Shown here one piece after another: positions 36,657-45,463 of a DNA stretch of 64,000 nt (position 1 is its first letter; each line of letters starts with the position of its first letter). Origin of the DNA: Salinarchaeum sp. IM2453 (GTDB taxonomy: Archaea > Halobacteriota > Halobacteria > Halobacteriales > Salinarchaeaceae); NCBI RefSeq assembly GCF_019693215.1, contig NZ_CP081183.1:1615226-1679225 (forward strand), given 5' to 3'. The notes under the pieces are model-generated. The model was given only the letters and a program-made list of their open reading frames with translations. It made no database searches and was not told the DNA's origin. The translations under genes and the position numbers were made by a program.

Positions 36657-37682
36657 GTGAAGCGTCGCCTTGCATTAGGACTCGCGGTTGCTGCTGTTGC
36701 ACTTACAATACTCGTTGTGAGTGTCGGCTGGCAAGATGTACTTGATGCTATGCGAGATGCTGATCGGACGATCTTTTCACTCGCTTTCTTAGCCGTTATT
36801 GGGACATTGGCATTCAGAACGCTCTCATGGCATCAAGTCCTCCAGTCCGTTGAAAGGGCTGTCCCTCGTCGACAACTGTTCGGTATCTTCACCTCTGCAA
36901 CCTTCATGAAATACGCAACACCGTATGGACAAGTTGCTGCAACCCCCGCAATTGCGTACGTTTTGTCACAAAACACAGGTGGAGAATTTGAAGGTGACTT
37001 TGCGGCTGTCGTCAGTGGCGACTTTATCAACTACGTTCCATACTATACGCTGGGAACTTTTGGACTTTTGTACCTGATTTTTGGTACGGCCTGGACATTT
37101 GATGTTACAGCTAGATTCTATCTTGTTCCGCTGATCTTCCTTGCAATTCTCGCAGGCTTTCTGTTTATCTGGTACCGTCGCGAGACCGTAGAGCGAGCTT
37201 TGCTATCGGTTGCTGACTGGAGCCGACGTGTTGTCGCTCGAGTCTCCCCTCGTGTTGCAGAGGCACTCAGCAAGGAGAATCTTCAGGATCGACTTCAGGG
37301 ATTCTACAGCACACTTGATTTACTGGCAACAGATCGAAGATCAATCTTGCTGGCCCTCTTTTTTGGACACCTTGGATGGATTATGTTGGCTGTTGCGCTA
37401 TACGTTACTTTATATGCAATCGGCTCACCTATCGCGTTTCCTCTTGCAATGCTCGCTGTTGCATTGAGTAAACTCGGATTCCTTGTGCCTGCTCCTGGCG
37501 GGCTCGGTGGGGTCGAAGCTACCCTGGCAGCTGTTTTGGTCTTAACAGCTGGTATCGGTGTCGCAGCGGCGACAGCCGGGGCTCTTCTGTTTCGTTTGGC
37601 TGCGTACTGGTTCCCATTTGCACTTGGCGGAATCTGGACAGCAGTACTGTCTCTACGGGGCTTTCAATCCAATCGTAACTAA
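36657..37682 (+). CDS. UPF0104 / flippase-like integral membrane protein
   Basis: About 342 residues with roughly eight hydrophobic helices. LVPAPGGLGGVEATLAAVLV near the C-terminus is the signature of the UPF0104 (lysylphosphatidylglycerol synthase TM region, AglD-like) family, implicated in moving lipid-linked sugars or modifying lipids. The GTG at 36657 (VKRRLALGLA) is taken as start: family members begin just before the first helix, and a TATAAA at 36612-36617 lies about 40 bp upstream. An in-frame upstream frame from 36543 has no protein-like features. A half iron-box (TTTAGG at 36629-36634) lies just before it but lacks the other arm. Another family member is at 44465. Confidence 0.8.
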   Translation: MKRRLALGLAVAAVALTILVVSVGWQDVLDAMRDADRTIFSLAFLAVIGTLAFRTLSWHQVLQSVERAVPRRQLFGIFTSATFMKYATPYGQVAATPAIAYVLSQNTGGEFEGDFAAVVSGDFINYVPYYTLGTFGLLYLIFGTAWTFDVTARFYLVPLIFLAILAGFLFIWYRRETVERALLSVADWSRRVVARVSPRVAEALSKENLQDRLQGFYSTLDLLATDRRSILLALFFGHLGWIMLAVALYVTLYAIGSPIAFPLAMLAVALSKLGFLVPAPGGLGGVEATLAAVLVLTAGIGVAAATAGALLFRLAAYWFPFALGGIWTAVLSLRGFQSNRN

Positions 37683-37798
37683 ATAACTGACCTATTCGAA
37701 GCAGCTACAATACCTAGACGCGAAACGCGCTATCGGTCTCCAACGATTTCACCCCGTGATCCTGAATCTGTGTTAGAATCTTCCTGTAAATAAAATGG

Positions 37799-37830
37799 GT
37801 GTCCGCTATACTCGTTTCGAGCGGATACAC
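37799..37830. other. Imperfect hairpin upstream of the MBF1 gene
   Basis: GTGTCCGC and GCGGATACAC arms (two-base bulge) enclose an inner CTCG-TTT-CGAG stem. It lies in the 204 bp gap between the UPF0104 gene and the MBF1 gene. It could be a transcript-end hairpin of the former or a regulatory site of the latter; no further evidence. Confidence 0.3.
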
Positions 37831-37886
37831 TCAAATCAGTAATCGTCTGTGTCAAAGTTAATACCGGTGACGACCTAATATAATGT

Positions 37887-38393
37887 ATGGCAAAATATTC
37901 AACGGGTGACTCCGGGTCTGAGTCTGATGGATCTGCATGTGAACTCTGTGGAAAGCAAAGCGATTCACTGCGTGAAGCAGAGGTTGCTGGGGCAACGCTT
38001 CTTGTCTGTCAGCAGTGTGCACCACACGATGACTCTTCAAAGAAATCATCTTCATCTGACGAGCAGCAGCAAGAATCAACTCCAACGTCTCATAGTTCCG
38101 ATGCCCCACAAACCAGTGAGTTGTGGGATGGTGATTCTAGCCATTGGGAGAAAGAAGGCACTGACTACGACGACGATCCACTTCCATACCTTATATCTGG
38201 ATATGCCGATGTTGTTACACGTGCACGACAGGAAAATGGACTTACCCAGACAGAATTAGCAGAAAAAATTGGTGCGACAGAAGATGATATTCTTGCTGTT
38301 GAACAGGGCCGTGCCGCTCGTGCTGGTGTTGGCGGGTCGGTGATTGAAGATATTGAAAAAACGCTCTCTATCGAATTAACCGAAGAAACATAG
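37887..38393 (+). CDS. Archaeal multiprotein bridging factor (aMBF1)
   Basis: The N-terminal zinc ribbon has CELCGK and CQQC (residues about 18-52), a Ser/Gln-rich linker follows (70-100), and the C-terminal HTH is of the Cro/C1 type (LISGYADVVTRARQENGLTQTELAEKIGATEDDILAVEQG). This order is diagnostic of archaeal MBF1, which binds ribosomal subunits and is related to the eukaryotic TBP-bridging coactivator. 168 residues. A TATA-like TAATATAATG overlaps the immediate upstream region. Monocistronic. Confidence 0.9.
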   Translation: MAKYSTGDSGSESDGSACELCGKQSDSLREAEVAGATLLVCQQCAPHDDSSKKSSSSDEQQQESTPTSHSSDAPQTSELWDGDSSHWEKEGTDYDDDPLPYLISGYADVVTRARQENGLTQTELAEKIGATEDDILAVEQGRAARAGVGGSVIEDIEKTLSIELTEET

Positions 38394-38592
38394 AAGGGCT
38401 CCCTTCCTTTATTCAGTCTCCTTAACGGTGGGATAAGAACGCTAAGCTTCGTTCGCAAAGAATCAATGGTGCCAAGTAGCGAAGCGGTTGACTCACAACC
38501 AACGTTCTGAAATTGTATTCCACATAAAATCCACAGTATTGTTTAAGTATAAGTCAGTTATAAATTAACTAAAAAATAAATGACAGTTCTGA

Positions 38593-38874
38593 TTAAGCCG
38601 AAACGTTAACGAACTCTCCTTCCCAACTGCGTCGGGCCTCGATTTCTCGCTCTCCTCGCTGTGTCAGTGCGTAGCTATTTGTCCGATCGTCAACTTTCCC
38701 TTTTTCAACAAGGCCCTTCTCTACGAGTGTGTCAAGGTTTGGATATAGACGTCCGTGGTTGATCTCACTCCCGTAATATTCCTCTAGTTCTTTTTTCAGT
38801 GCTAGACCATGAGGTTCGTCATTTCCAGCAATTGCGTACAGCAGGTCGCGTTGAAAGCCTGTTAAATCGTGCAT
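38593..38874 (-). CDS. PadR-family transcriptional regulator
   Basis: A 93-residue winged-helix protein beginning MHDLTGFQRDLLYAIAG, the common start of haloarchaeal PadR proteins; HGLALKKELEEYYGSEINHGRLYPNLDTLVEKGLVEKG is the HTH and wing. The ATG at 38874 is chosen over a longer upstream start because the extra 16 residues are translated from what looks like promoter DNA. A perfect 17 bp palindrome lies 47-63 bp upstream. Between the MBF1 gene and this one (38394-38592) the DNA is AT-rich, with a related TATAAGTCAGTTATA stretch near 38547-38561. Confidence 0.88.
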   Translation of the reverse strand: MHDLTGFQRDLLYAIAGNDEPHGLALKKELEEYYGSEINHGRLYPNLDTLVEKGLVEKGKVDDRTNSYALTQRGEREIEARRSWEGEFVNVSA

Positions 38875-38920
38875 ATATAATATGACTCTACTTGGATAAT
38901 AAGCATTTTGATATATACTC

Positions 38921-38937
38921 ATATAACTTAGTTATAT
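38921..38937. promoter_or_regulatory. Perfect palindrome, candidate PadR operator
   Basis: ATATAACT-T-AGTTATAT, arms of 8 bp with no mismatch, 47-63 bp upstream of the PadR start. PadR proteins commonly bind dyads at their own promoters, so autoregulation is plausible. The surrounding 247 bp up to 39121 hold no gene. Confidence 0.45.
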
Positions 38938-39121
38938 TTTACGGGAGTATGTGATAGATATTTCAGATAAGCGTCAATGCACAGGAAGTATAATGCGACT
39001 GTCTTGGAGTTTGATATTAATGTCTATTCGCATACTTTGTGTTCATCCAGCCTGCTGCCATGTTACAGTGAGATTGAAGTGAGGTCTTCTGGAGATAATA
39101 TGACTTCTACCGTTACCTTGT

Positions 39122-39481
39122 ATGGTACAATCAGCATTTGATCGACCGAAATCGCTTTACTATATGATAACGTATTATATTATGATGCTGGCAACATTGA
39201 CAATCGCTGGTGCGACCGCCGTTGCGGCAGTCGGTGGTTACGCAGTTTATCGTGGTATGTCTGCCACCGGTGCTTCACGGCCGGTAAGCCGAGGAGCGCT
39301 TACAGCTGCGGCGTTGTTCCTCTGGACAGCGATCACGCTGCCTTTTGCGCTTCTCGCACTCTCTGGTGGTATTGTACTTGCACTAACACTCATCCCGGTG
39401 GCCGCTGTTCTCCTTGGCGGCTACATGCTCCATCGCCGATGGAAGCAATGGCGTAACCCGGATGTTATCACGGTTAGTTAA
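39122..39481 (+). CDS. Small integral membrane protein of unknown function
   Basis: Three hydrophobic helices at about residues 22-43, 62-82 and 84-105, with an Arg/Lys-rich tail (HRRWKQWRNPD). Not recognised. Two starts are plausible: the ATG at 39122, with an ATAATATG about 20-26 bp upstream, and the ATG at 39182 (MMLATLTIAGA), with a TTTACTATAT upstream. The second would remove an unusual polar leader. GC content is higher than in the flanking DNA. No obvious partner; possibly under the control of the nearby divergent PadR regulator, as PadR genes often sit next to membrane proteins. Confidence 0.6.
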   Translation: MVQSAFDRPKSLYYMITYYIMMLATLTIAGATAVAAVGGYAVYRGMSATGASRPVSRGALTAAALFLWTAITLPFALLALSGGIVLALTLIPVAAVLLGGYMLHRRWKQWRNPDVITVS

Positions 39482-39695
39482 ATCTGGTCGCACAGCCCCT
39501 GATAATTGCTAACTTTTCTATTTTGGCCGTATAACTGAACATTGCAGCCACTGTATAGGCGGTATAAGGCGACCGTCCGGGGTAAGTCCACTGTCCTATG
39601 CTGTCTAGTAAGGATGACAACTATGAGCTTGCCCGCATGTCGAAATATTCCCCTCCTCCGCCAGTTTTAGGCCGCATTGATGTGTATCTAATAAT

Positions 39696-40736
39696 ATGAC
39701 TCATGTCGGCGTTGTTGGGGCCGGAGCTGGTTCAGCGGCCCTCTGCTATCTTCTTGATAGTACTGTTCCTGATGTTGAGATTACTGTTCTTGAAAAGTCT
39801 GGCGGCGTTTGTGGACGAGCAGCCACACGGCGTCGTAGCGCAATAACGTATGACTATGGAGCAAATTACATCAAATCTGATGACAAGCGTGTGAATGAAC
39901 TGTTGACAGAGACACTGGATGCTGGTGGCTTAGTCAACATTGAGGAGCCAATTTACGTTTTTGAACAAGACGAAGAGGTTTCTGAGGGGCGATCAAATGA
40001 CGCATCCCGATGGTCGTATGAGACTGGACTTACACGCTGTGCAAAACAGTTGTTTGGACAGACCGATGTTCAAGTACATCAAAATACCCGCGTCGCATAT
40101 CCACGTTATCGTGATGACACATGGACGCTTGTTGACACTCAATCAAATGAGTGGGGCCCGTTCGACTATGTGGTGTTTAATCCGCCTGCTCCACAGACAT
40201 CTGAGCTACTCTCTGAAGCAGACTGGGACTCTCCTCTTCGAGATGAACTTGTTGATGCCATCGATGCTGTTCCGTACCGGTCGCTCTGGTCGGCCGTCTT
40301 GCACTACCCATACCGGATTGAAAAACCGTACTATGCACTAGTTAATACTGACAAGGAGCACGATATTGGGTGGATTTCTCGAGAAGAGTGTAAATCCGGA
40401 CATGTCCCCGCAGATGAATCTGTTCTCATCGTTCAGGCTAGTCCAGGGTGGTCAGAGCGAAATGAAAATCGATCGCCTGAAAAGAACAACACCCGACTAG
40501 CGGCGATGACTGCAGAAATTATGAACGATGAGAGACTTTCCGATCCTGATTGGACAGATCATCAATTTTGGCGATATGCTCTTCCAGACCGCGGGGTTAA
40601 CACTGGTCCTGTTCAGAGTGCCCAGGATGTTGGATTATATTGTGTCGGTGACTGGGTTGCTGGCGAAGCCCGGGTACATGCTGCTCTTCGAAACGGGCTT
40701 GATGTTGGCGAACGGATCGCTTACTCACTATCTTAA
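39696..40736 (+). CDS. FAD-dependent amine-oxidase/renalase-like oxidoreductase
   Basis: The N-terminal dinucleotide-binding motif is VGVVGAGAGSAALCYLL, followed by LEKSGGVCGRAATRR, the second FAD contact of the amine oxidase/phytoene desaturase superfamily, and DYGANYIK. The C-terminal LYCVGDWVAGEARVHAALRNGLDVGERI closes the FAD site. 346 residues, close to renalase-like NAD(P)/FAD proteins (COG3380). The substrate is unknown. No operon partner: the flavin-reductase-like gene starts 136 bp downstream. Confidence 0.8.
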   Translation: MTHVGVVGAGAGSAALCYLLDSTVPDVEITVLEKSGGVCGRAATRRRSAITYDYGANYIKSDDKRVNELLTETLDAGGLVNIEEPIYVFEQDEEVSEGRSNDASRWSYETGLTRCAKQLFGQTDVQVHQNTRVAYPRYRDDTWTLVDTQSNEWGPFDYVVFNPPAPQTSELLSEADWDSPLRDELVDAIDAVPYRSLWSAVLHYPYRIEKPYYALVNTDKEHDIGWISREECKSGHVPADESVLIVQASPGWSERNENRSPEKNNTRLAAMTAEIMNDERLSDPDWTDHQFWRYALPDRGVNTGPVQSAQDVGLYCVGDWVAGEARVHAALRNGLDVGERIAYSLS

Positions 40737-40872
40737 TTGAATTTTCTCGGTGGTTATTTTGCCGGTCTGTCTACCGCGGTAGCAAGCCGAGTGATTAAGC
40801 TTATCCCCGGAGCAGTCTCCCCAGTTTTCGTGATTCCACACAGTGATAACTCTCTAACAATGGTGTTTCAAT

Positions 40873-41469
40873 ATGGAATATACGCCAGATGATTTTAATG
40901 GCTATGAGCAGTTTCTCACACTTGGACGACTTGTTACACCACGCCCAGTTGGGTGGATTAGCACAGTCGACTCCTCTGGGGAACCCAATATCGCTCCATA
41001 TAGCTTTGTTTCCCCGCTCAGTGTGGATCCACCAGTAATTGGACTATCAGTTGCGCCTCATCCTGACGGAAGTATGAAAGACACTGCACAAAATGTTCTT
41101 GATACTGATGAATTTGTGTATCACCTACTCACAGACGAATTTTTGCACCAGATGAATGAAACAGCCCGAGATGTTGACCATTCTGAGTTCGACCTCATAG
41201 ACGTTGAAACGACATCGTGTACCTCTGTCGAAGTTCCACGTATTGATACAGCCCCGGCATGGCTTGAGTGCACAACATACGATACGCATGAGATTGCAGA
41301 GACACAGGTTATCTATGGAGAAGTTGAGCGCATTGGTATTGCTGATGCGTTTGTAGATGAAACTGACCTTCCGGATGTTGATGCAATAGAGGAATCTGTT
41401 CTCGGCCATCTCATTGATGAACATTACACGACGCTTGATCTCCTTGAGAAACACCAACCTGATGATTGA
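40873..41469 (+). CDS. Flavin reductase-like FMN-binding protein
   Basis: PRPVGWISTVDSSGEPNIAPYSFVSPLSVDPPVIGLSV is the FMN-binding split-barrel core of the flavin reductase (COG1853) family; an acidic C-terminal half follows. 198 residues. Such proteins bind FMN and reduce flavins or act as flavoprotein esters-metabolism enzymes; the role here is unknown. The stop codon TGA falls inside the ATTGAC that begins a dispersed hairpin repeat, so the 3' end may have been remodelled by an insertion. Confidence 0.82.
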   Translation: MEYTPDDFNGYEQFLTLGRLVTPRPVGWISTVDSSGEPNIAPYSFVSPLSVDPPVIGLSVAPHPDGSMKDTAQNVLDTDEFVYHLLTDEFLHQMNETARDVDHSEFDLIDVETTSCTSVEVPRIDTAPAWLECTTYDTHEIAETQVIYGEVERIGIADAFVDETDLPDVDAIEESVLGHLIDEHYTTLDLLEKHQPDD

Positions 41470-41520
41470 CCTCCTCCACACGGCTAAAGCCGGTGGGTGT
41501 TCGCCTCGATACCGCTGTAA
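41465..41520 (+). repeat. Dispersed hairpin repeat, copy A (IS200/IS605-type end)
   Basis: Begins ATTGACCTCCTCC, then CCAC-A-CGGCT-AA-AGCCG-GTGG forms a hairpin (41476-41496), then TTCGCCTC and TACCGCTGTAA. It shares this order with the copies at 51236, 55911, 61170 and 61617. The first bases contain the stop codon of the preceding gene. The rest of the 151 bp gap to feoB shows nothing else. Confidence 0.6.
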
Positions 41521-41620
41521 GCCACATTGTCACCCAACCCGGTAAAATTATCAAATAAATATCCGTGTTATCGTATTCGAGTTTGCTGTCCCTCTCGCTC
41601 TTTACGAAGTATATTTGAAT

Positions 41621-43360
41621 TCACGCTAATGCAAGTGCTTGAGCAAATATCCCTCCAATCAGGAATGAAGTCAATACAGTCAAAAAGAGAATAAAGATTG
41701 CCATTTTGGAGCTATACTCCTGCACGACAGTTGCAAACACAGCAACACAGGGAACGTAAAACAGTGCAACAACTGAGCTGACAAACAATTGACTTGTCGT
41801 AAGATCCATCTCAATTAGCGGTAGTACAGTTAACTCTCGACGAACGATACCTAAAATAAGTGGTATCGCGGCCTCCTCAGGCAAATGCAACCACTCAACG
41901 ACAATCGGTCGCATGTATTTTCCAACCTGCTGCAATGCTCCAAGTTCATATAACACTGACGCGGCTCCGATTGCGTATATCATATGTACTGCGCCGCCCA
42001 GCACAAAGTGTTTGATACGCATCCATACCCGGGTTGCTGTCACTTTCATATTTGGGACAAGCAGCGGTGGAACATCCGTAATTGTTGGGGGAGATGGTCC
42101 ATCAAGCACCCGGTCCAGAATCAGTCCTGAAACAACCATTCCCAGTAAAGACATGAAAAAAATTGTCGGAACAAGCAGCAAAGAGGCTTCACCCAGAAGT
42201 GCGATAAATGCGCCTGTTTGTGCAACACATGGAACCGCAAGCACGATCATCAGTGTCATCATAATCCGTCGTTTCTGTGTCTCTGCAGATCGAGTTGCAG
42301 TTATACCAGGTATTGCACAACCATACCCGAGCATCAATGGAATCGTACTAGTTCCTGTGAGCCCAATTCGATCCATCACACCATCAAGCAGGACTGCAAG
42401 GCGAGGAAGATATCCACTGTCTTCAAGTAAGCTTAATGCGATATAAAACGACAGCACGTACGGTAACACGAGTCCAAAGGGCCATTCAATACTCTTGATG
42501 AGGAAACCATATTCGCCGATGAGAATATTCTGAATCGTTTCTGATGAAGTAGCTGATTGAACTGTCTGCTCTATCACCGGAAAGAGAATTGCTTCAAACA
42601 CCGGTAATAAAACGTACTGTCGAATTCCCATACCGACGCCTACGACGATAGCAAATGTTCCGACGAGTACAAGGAACGCAACAGGTATTCCTGGCCATGG
42701 CTGGACAAGTTGCTGACTGAGACGATCTAGCTTAGATGACCCAGTATTACTCGTCTTTGGTTCTCGAATCGCGTCTGTAGCAAGCTTTTCTGCTCGCTCC
42801 CACTTTTTCGATGGAGGATCATCATGCACAAACGGATCCGTGAGTTGTGCAGTAACCAGTTCTGACAATTTATCAATTCCCTGCTGCTCTGTTGCAATAG
42901 TTTCAACAACTGGACTCGATAGCTCACGCCGCAAATATCCTGTTTCAAGTGTCTGACCATTGTTTGCAAGCAAATCAACTCGATTTACTGCCGCAACAAC
43001 TGGGATATCATACTCCTGAACCTCGAACAATAGGTGCAAACTTGACTCAAGATTAACCGCATCTAACACACAAATGGCAACATCACAACCTTCTTCTAAT
43101 GCATCAATAGCAAGTTGCTCGGCCTCATTGCTTGCTGAGAGCGAATATGTTCCGGGAATGTCAACGACCGTAACTTCATGATTGTCGAACGTTGCCCGGC
43201 CGCGCTTATACTCGACTGTTGTCCCTGAGTAGTTGGCGATCTCTACATCCATGCCAGTGAGCGCACTGAACAGTGAGCTCTTGCCGACGTTTGGAGGCCC
43301 AATCAGGGCAACCGTTGGACGGTTCTCACATGAGAGTTCTGTCTTCTCTCCGTTACTCAT
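41621..43360 (-). CDS. feoB: Ferrous iron transporter FeoB
   Basis: The N-terminal GTPase has G1 GPPNVGKSS (about residues 18-26), G2 YSGTTVEYKRG, G3 DIPGTYSL and G4 NRVD. About ten membrane helices follow, with the two Gate regions marked by GYGCAIPGITATRSAETQKRR and VPCVAVFATVV. It imports Fe(II) across the cytoplasmic membrane. 579 residues, shorter than the roughly 650-770 of many FeoB proteins, with a short spacer between GTPase and membrane part. The start overlaps the stop of the FeoA-fusion gene (ATGA), so the two are co-translated under the iron box at 44359. Confidence 0.93.
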   Translation of the reverse strand: MSNGEKTELSCENRPTVALIGPPNVGKSSLFSALTGMDVEIANYSGTTVEYKRGRATFDNHEVTVVDIPGTYSLSASNEAEQLAIDALEEGCDVAICVLDAVNLESSLHLLFEVQEYDIPVVAAVNRVDLLANNGQTLETGYLRRELSSPVVETIATEQQGIDKLSELVTAQLTDPFVHDDPPSKKWERAEKLATDAIREPKTSNTGSSKLDRLSQQLVQPWPGIPVAFLVLVGTFAIVVGVGMGIRQYVLLPVFEAILFPVIEQTVQSATSSETIQNILIGEYGFLIKSIEWPFGLVLPYVLSFYIALSLLEDSGYLPRLAVLLDGVMDRIGLTGTSTIPLMLGYGCAIPGITATRSAETQKRRIMMTLMIVLAVPCVAQTGAFIALLGEASLLLVPTIFFMSLLGMVVSGLILDRVLDGPSPPTITDVPPLLVPNMKVTATRVWMRIKHFVLGGAVHMIYAIGAASVLYELGALQQVGKYMRPIVVEWLHLPEEAAIPLILGIVRRELTVLPLIEMDLTTSQLFVSSVVALFYVPCVAVFATVVQEYSSKMAIFILFLTVLTSFLIGGIFAQALALA

Positions 43361-44337
43361 ACTTCGCCCGCCCGACGAACGGTCGCTAACTGCTGAACAT
43401 GAATCTCCTGCGCAATATCACGGTCAATTGCAACTGTGCGACCTCCAGTACTGACAACGACTGGTCCATCAAACGGCTGGTGATTCTGTATTTCGACCTC
43501 TTTACCAGAGCGAATTCCTAACGCTGGCAACTGGTCATTATCAGGGGCCGATCTAATTACGACCTGTTCTCCTTCCGCAAATGATGCAAGAGTTCTCGTA
43601 TCTTGATGGATACTGTTTCTTTCGGTGACATCTGCTCCCCGTGCGGGGCAGTCCGGAACATCCACACATGATTCACATGCCTGTGGCTCGGAACACACAA
43701 TGACACTTTCCTTACCGAAACGATGCGAAACCGAGTCCTGATGAATATGGTCTGGAACAGACTCTGTCGGGTATAGATGTTCACTCCATCCACGTGGTCG
43801 ACGGTAAACCAGGGATTGGTGTGCCTGCAGATCAGTTACGAGTTGCTGGACAATCTTTGCTTTTGGGTACACATGGAACGAAAGCCAAACCACATCAAAA
43901 TCACTCGGTTCAACACCTTCTCCGTTTGCATGGCAGATCTCAATCTTCTTATCCAAGTTACGACTGTCAACTGCCGCTTGGGCTGCTTCAACGGCAGCTG
44001 GATCGTGATCAATAGCTGTAACTGAATAACCTTCCTTGGCTAAGACCATCGCCGTCATCGGCAGTGGTCCACATCCCACGTGTAGAATTTGTGCGTCTGT
44101 ATTGGGGTCAAGCAGTTCTAATTCACGCTGTACAAGCCGCTTGTATGCTACTCGCTGATACACGTCTCCGAAAACAGTTGAGTATTGATCTAGTGATTCA
44201 ATTATCTGTAAAATCCGGTTACTTGCTGTAACAGTCTTACGTGGAGACTCTGATGCCGAGACTGCGTTTTTCCCACTGGGTGAGAACGCATCCGTCTTGT
44301 GATCTTCCTCAACTGAATAGTCGGATTTACTTGACAC
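43357..44337 (-). CDS. Nicotianamine-synthase-like/SAM-binding domain fused to FeoA
   Basis: Starts at GTG, 326 residues. Residues about 40-195 form a SAM-binding Rossmann domain with VGCGPLPMTA (motif at 88-96) and RRPRGWSEHLYP (179-190). Both fit nicotianamine synthase (GxGPLPLT and RSxHGxRxFLYP in the plant enzymes) better than ordinary methyltransferases. Four cysteines follow at 215, 221, 224 and 230. From about residue 252 an SH3-like FeoA domain (GEQVVIRSAPDNDQLPALGIRSGKEVEI) ends the protein. FeoA regulates FeoB, encoded by the next, overlapping gene. An iron box lies 22-37 bp before the start. The product of the first domain is unknown. Confidence 0.8.
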   Translation of the reverse strand: MSSKSDYSVEEDHKTDAFSPSGKNAVSASESPRKTVTASNRILQIIESLDQYSTVFGDVYQRVAYKRLVQRELELLDPNTDAQILHVGCGPLPMTAMVLAKEGYSVTAIDHDPAAVEAAQAAVDSRNLDKKIEICHANGEGVEPSDFDVVWLSFHVYPKAKIVQQLVTDLQAHQSLVYRRPRGWSEHLYPTESVPDHIHQDSVSHRFGKESVIVCSEPQACESCVDVPDCPARGADVTERNSIHQDTRTLASFAEGEQVVIRSAPDNDQLPALGIRSGKEVEIQNHQPFDGPVVVSTGGRTVAIDRDIAQEIHVQQLATVRRAGEV

Positions 44338-44358
44338 AGTGTATTCAAGCGTTTGTCT

Positions 44359-44374
44359 TTTTGGTAAGCCTAAA
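44359..44374 (-). promoter_or_regulatory. Iron box of the NAS-FeoA/feoB operon
   Basis: TTTTGGTAAGCCTAAA, one mismatch to TTTAGG-N4-CCTAAA, extended by flanking CT and AG that also pair. It lies 22-37 bp before the GTG start; a TTATCATA about 41-48 bp upstream may be the TATA box. Confidence 0.65.
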
Positions 44375-44464
44375 AGTGTTATGATAACTCGATGACATAG
44401 ATTAACAGATGCTCAAGTATACAGAAGGCATATCTGATTTGGATTTATCTGCTCGGCGGCAGAA

Positions 44465-45463
44465 TTACTGAAACCAACTGTCAACCCGAGTCTCTTCAGG
44501 TGATATTTGTTCGTCTGAAACGAATAGCCAAACTGTTGCTCCGGCCGAAAGAGCAAGCGGAAACCAAAACGTTGCAACCCGAGTAACTAGCGCAACTGCC
44601 ATCCCTTCGCTAAACGTTAATCCTCCAATTACACAAACCGAAGCTAACGTTGCCTCAAACGTTCCAAGTCCTCCTGGTGAAACGGGAAGTAAACTGACTC
44701 CGTATGCAAGAAACGTTCCAACAACTGCGATAAATAAACTTAGCTCAAGGGATAAAAACTGTGCAGCAAGATACACTTTGAACGGATACAATGCCCAGAC
44801 ACCAGTTGAGACGGATAGCATCCATGCCTGTTCAGAATATGTTAGCAACGACCTCGCATTCCGTATGGAACTTTGCAGAAATCTCTGTGCCTCATCTATA
44901 TGCGGGATGGAATATTCTTTGTCAACTAACAGTCGATCTCGAAATCGAATCAGCAAGTAGCCAATCAAGAGTACAATTATCGTCGCTAATATAGGTCCAA
45001 GGACCACATTGGTTTCTAACTGGACCGTCACATCGGCATAGTTGACGAAGAACAGCGTTGAAACGACACAGATGACAAAAAGCGGCCCCAGAGAGACAAA
45101 CTTCTGCACCAGTAATAACGCTGAAAGACGATGATATGCTGTATTTGTTATTTGATGGAATAGATATACTTTCGCCGCCTCCCCGCCCAGTTTTGAGGAT
45201 GGTGTAACGCTTTCAACGAACCCACTGGCGAGATTTACAATCGCTATGTCTCTGTATCGAATACTTTTCCCCGATCGCTTGAACAAATACCCCCACTGGT
45301 AAGCAAGCCCGGCGATAGTTATAATCTGTAGTCCTAACAGAATAAGTAGCTCATACCAGGCTAACATTTGCGCAGTTTCCACGATCTCTGCCCATCCAGC
45401 AATGAGTATTCCTCCAACCAAAATCGCCGCACCAACAACCCACAGAACTGCTTTTTGCCTCAT
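44465..45463 (-). CDS. UPF0104 / flippase-like membrane protein in the iron regulon
   Basis: 332 residues with about eight hydrophobic helices. LLPVSPGGLGTFEATLASVCV is the UPF0104 signature; NLASGFVESVTPSSKLGGEAAKVYLF is the conserved N-terminal loop. The start overlaps the stop of the upstream nicotianamine-synthase-like gene (ATGA), so both should respond to the iron box at 46027. The family is linked to lipid-carrier flipping or lipid modification; the coupling here suggests export or membrane handling of the product of the partner enzyme, which is an inference. Confidence 0.8.
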   Translation of the reverse strand: MRQKAVLWVVGAAILVGGILIAGWAEIVETAQMLAWYELLILLGLQIITIAGLAYQWGYLFKRSGKSIRYRDIAIVNLASGFVESVTPSSKLGGEAAKVYLFHQITNTAYHRLSALLLVQKFVSLGPLFVICVVSTLFFVNYADVTVQLETNVVLGPILATIIVLLIGYLLIRFRDRLLVDKEYSIPHIDEAQRFLQSSIRNARSLLTYSEQAWMLSVSTGVWALYPFKVYLAAQFLSLELSLFIAVVGTFLAYGVSLLPVSPGGLGTFEATLASVCVIGGLTFSEGMAVALVTRVATFWFPLALSAGATVWLFVSDEQISPEETRVDSWFQ

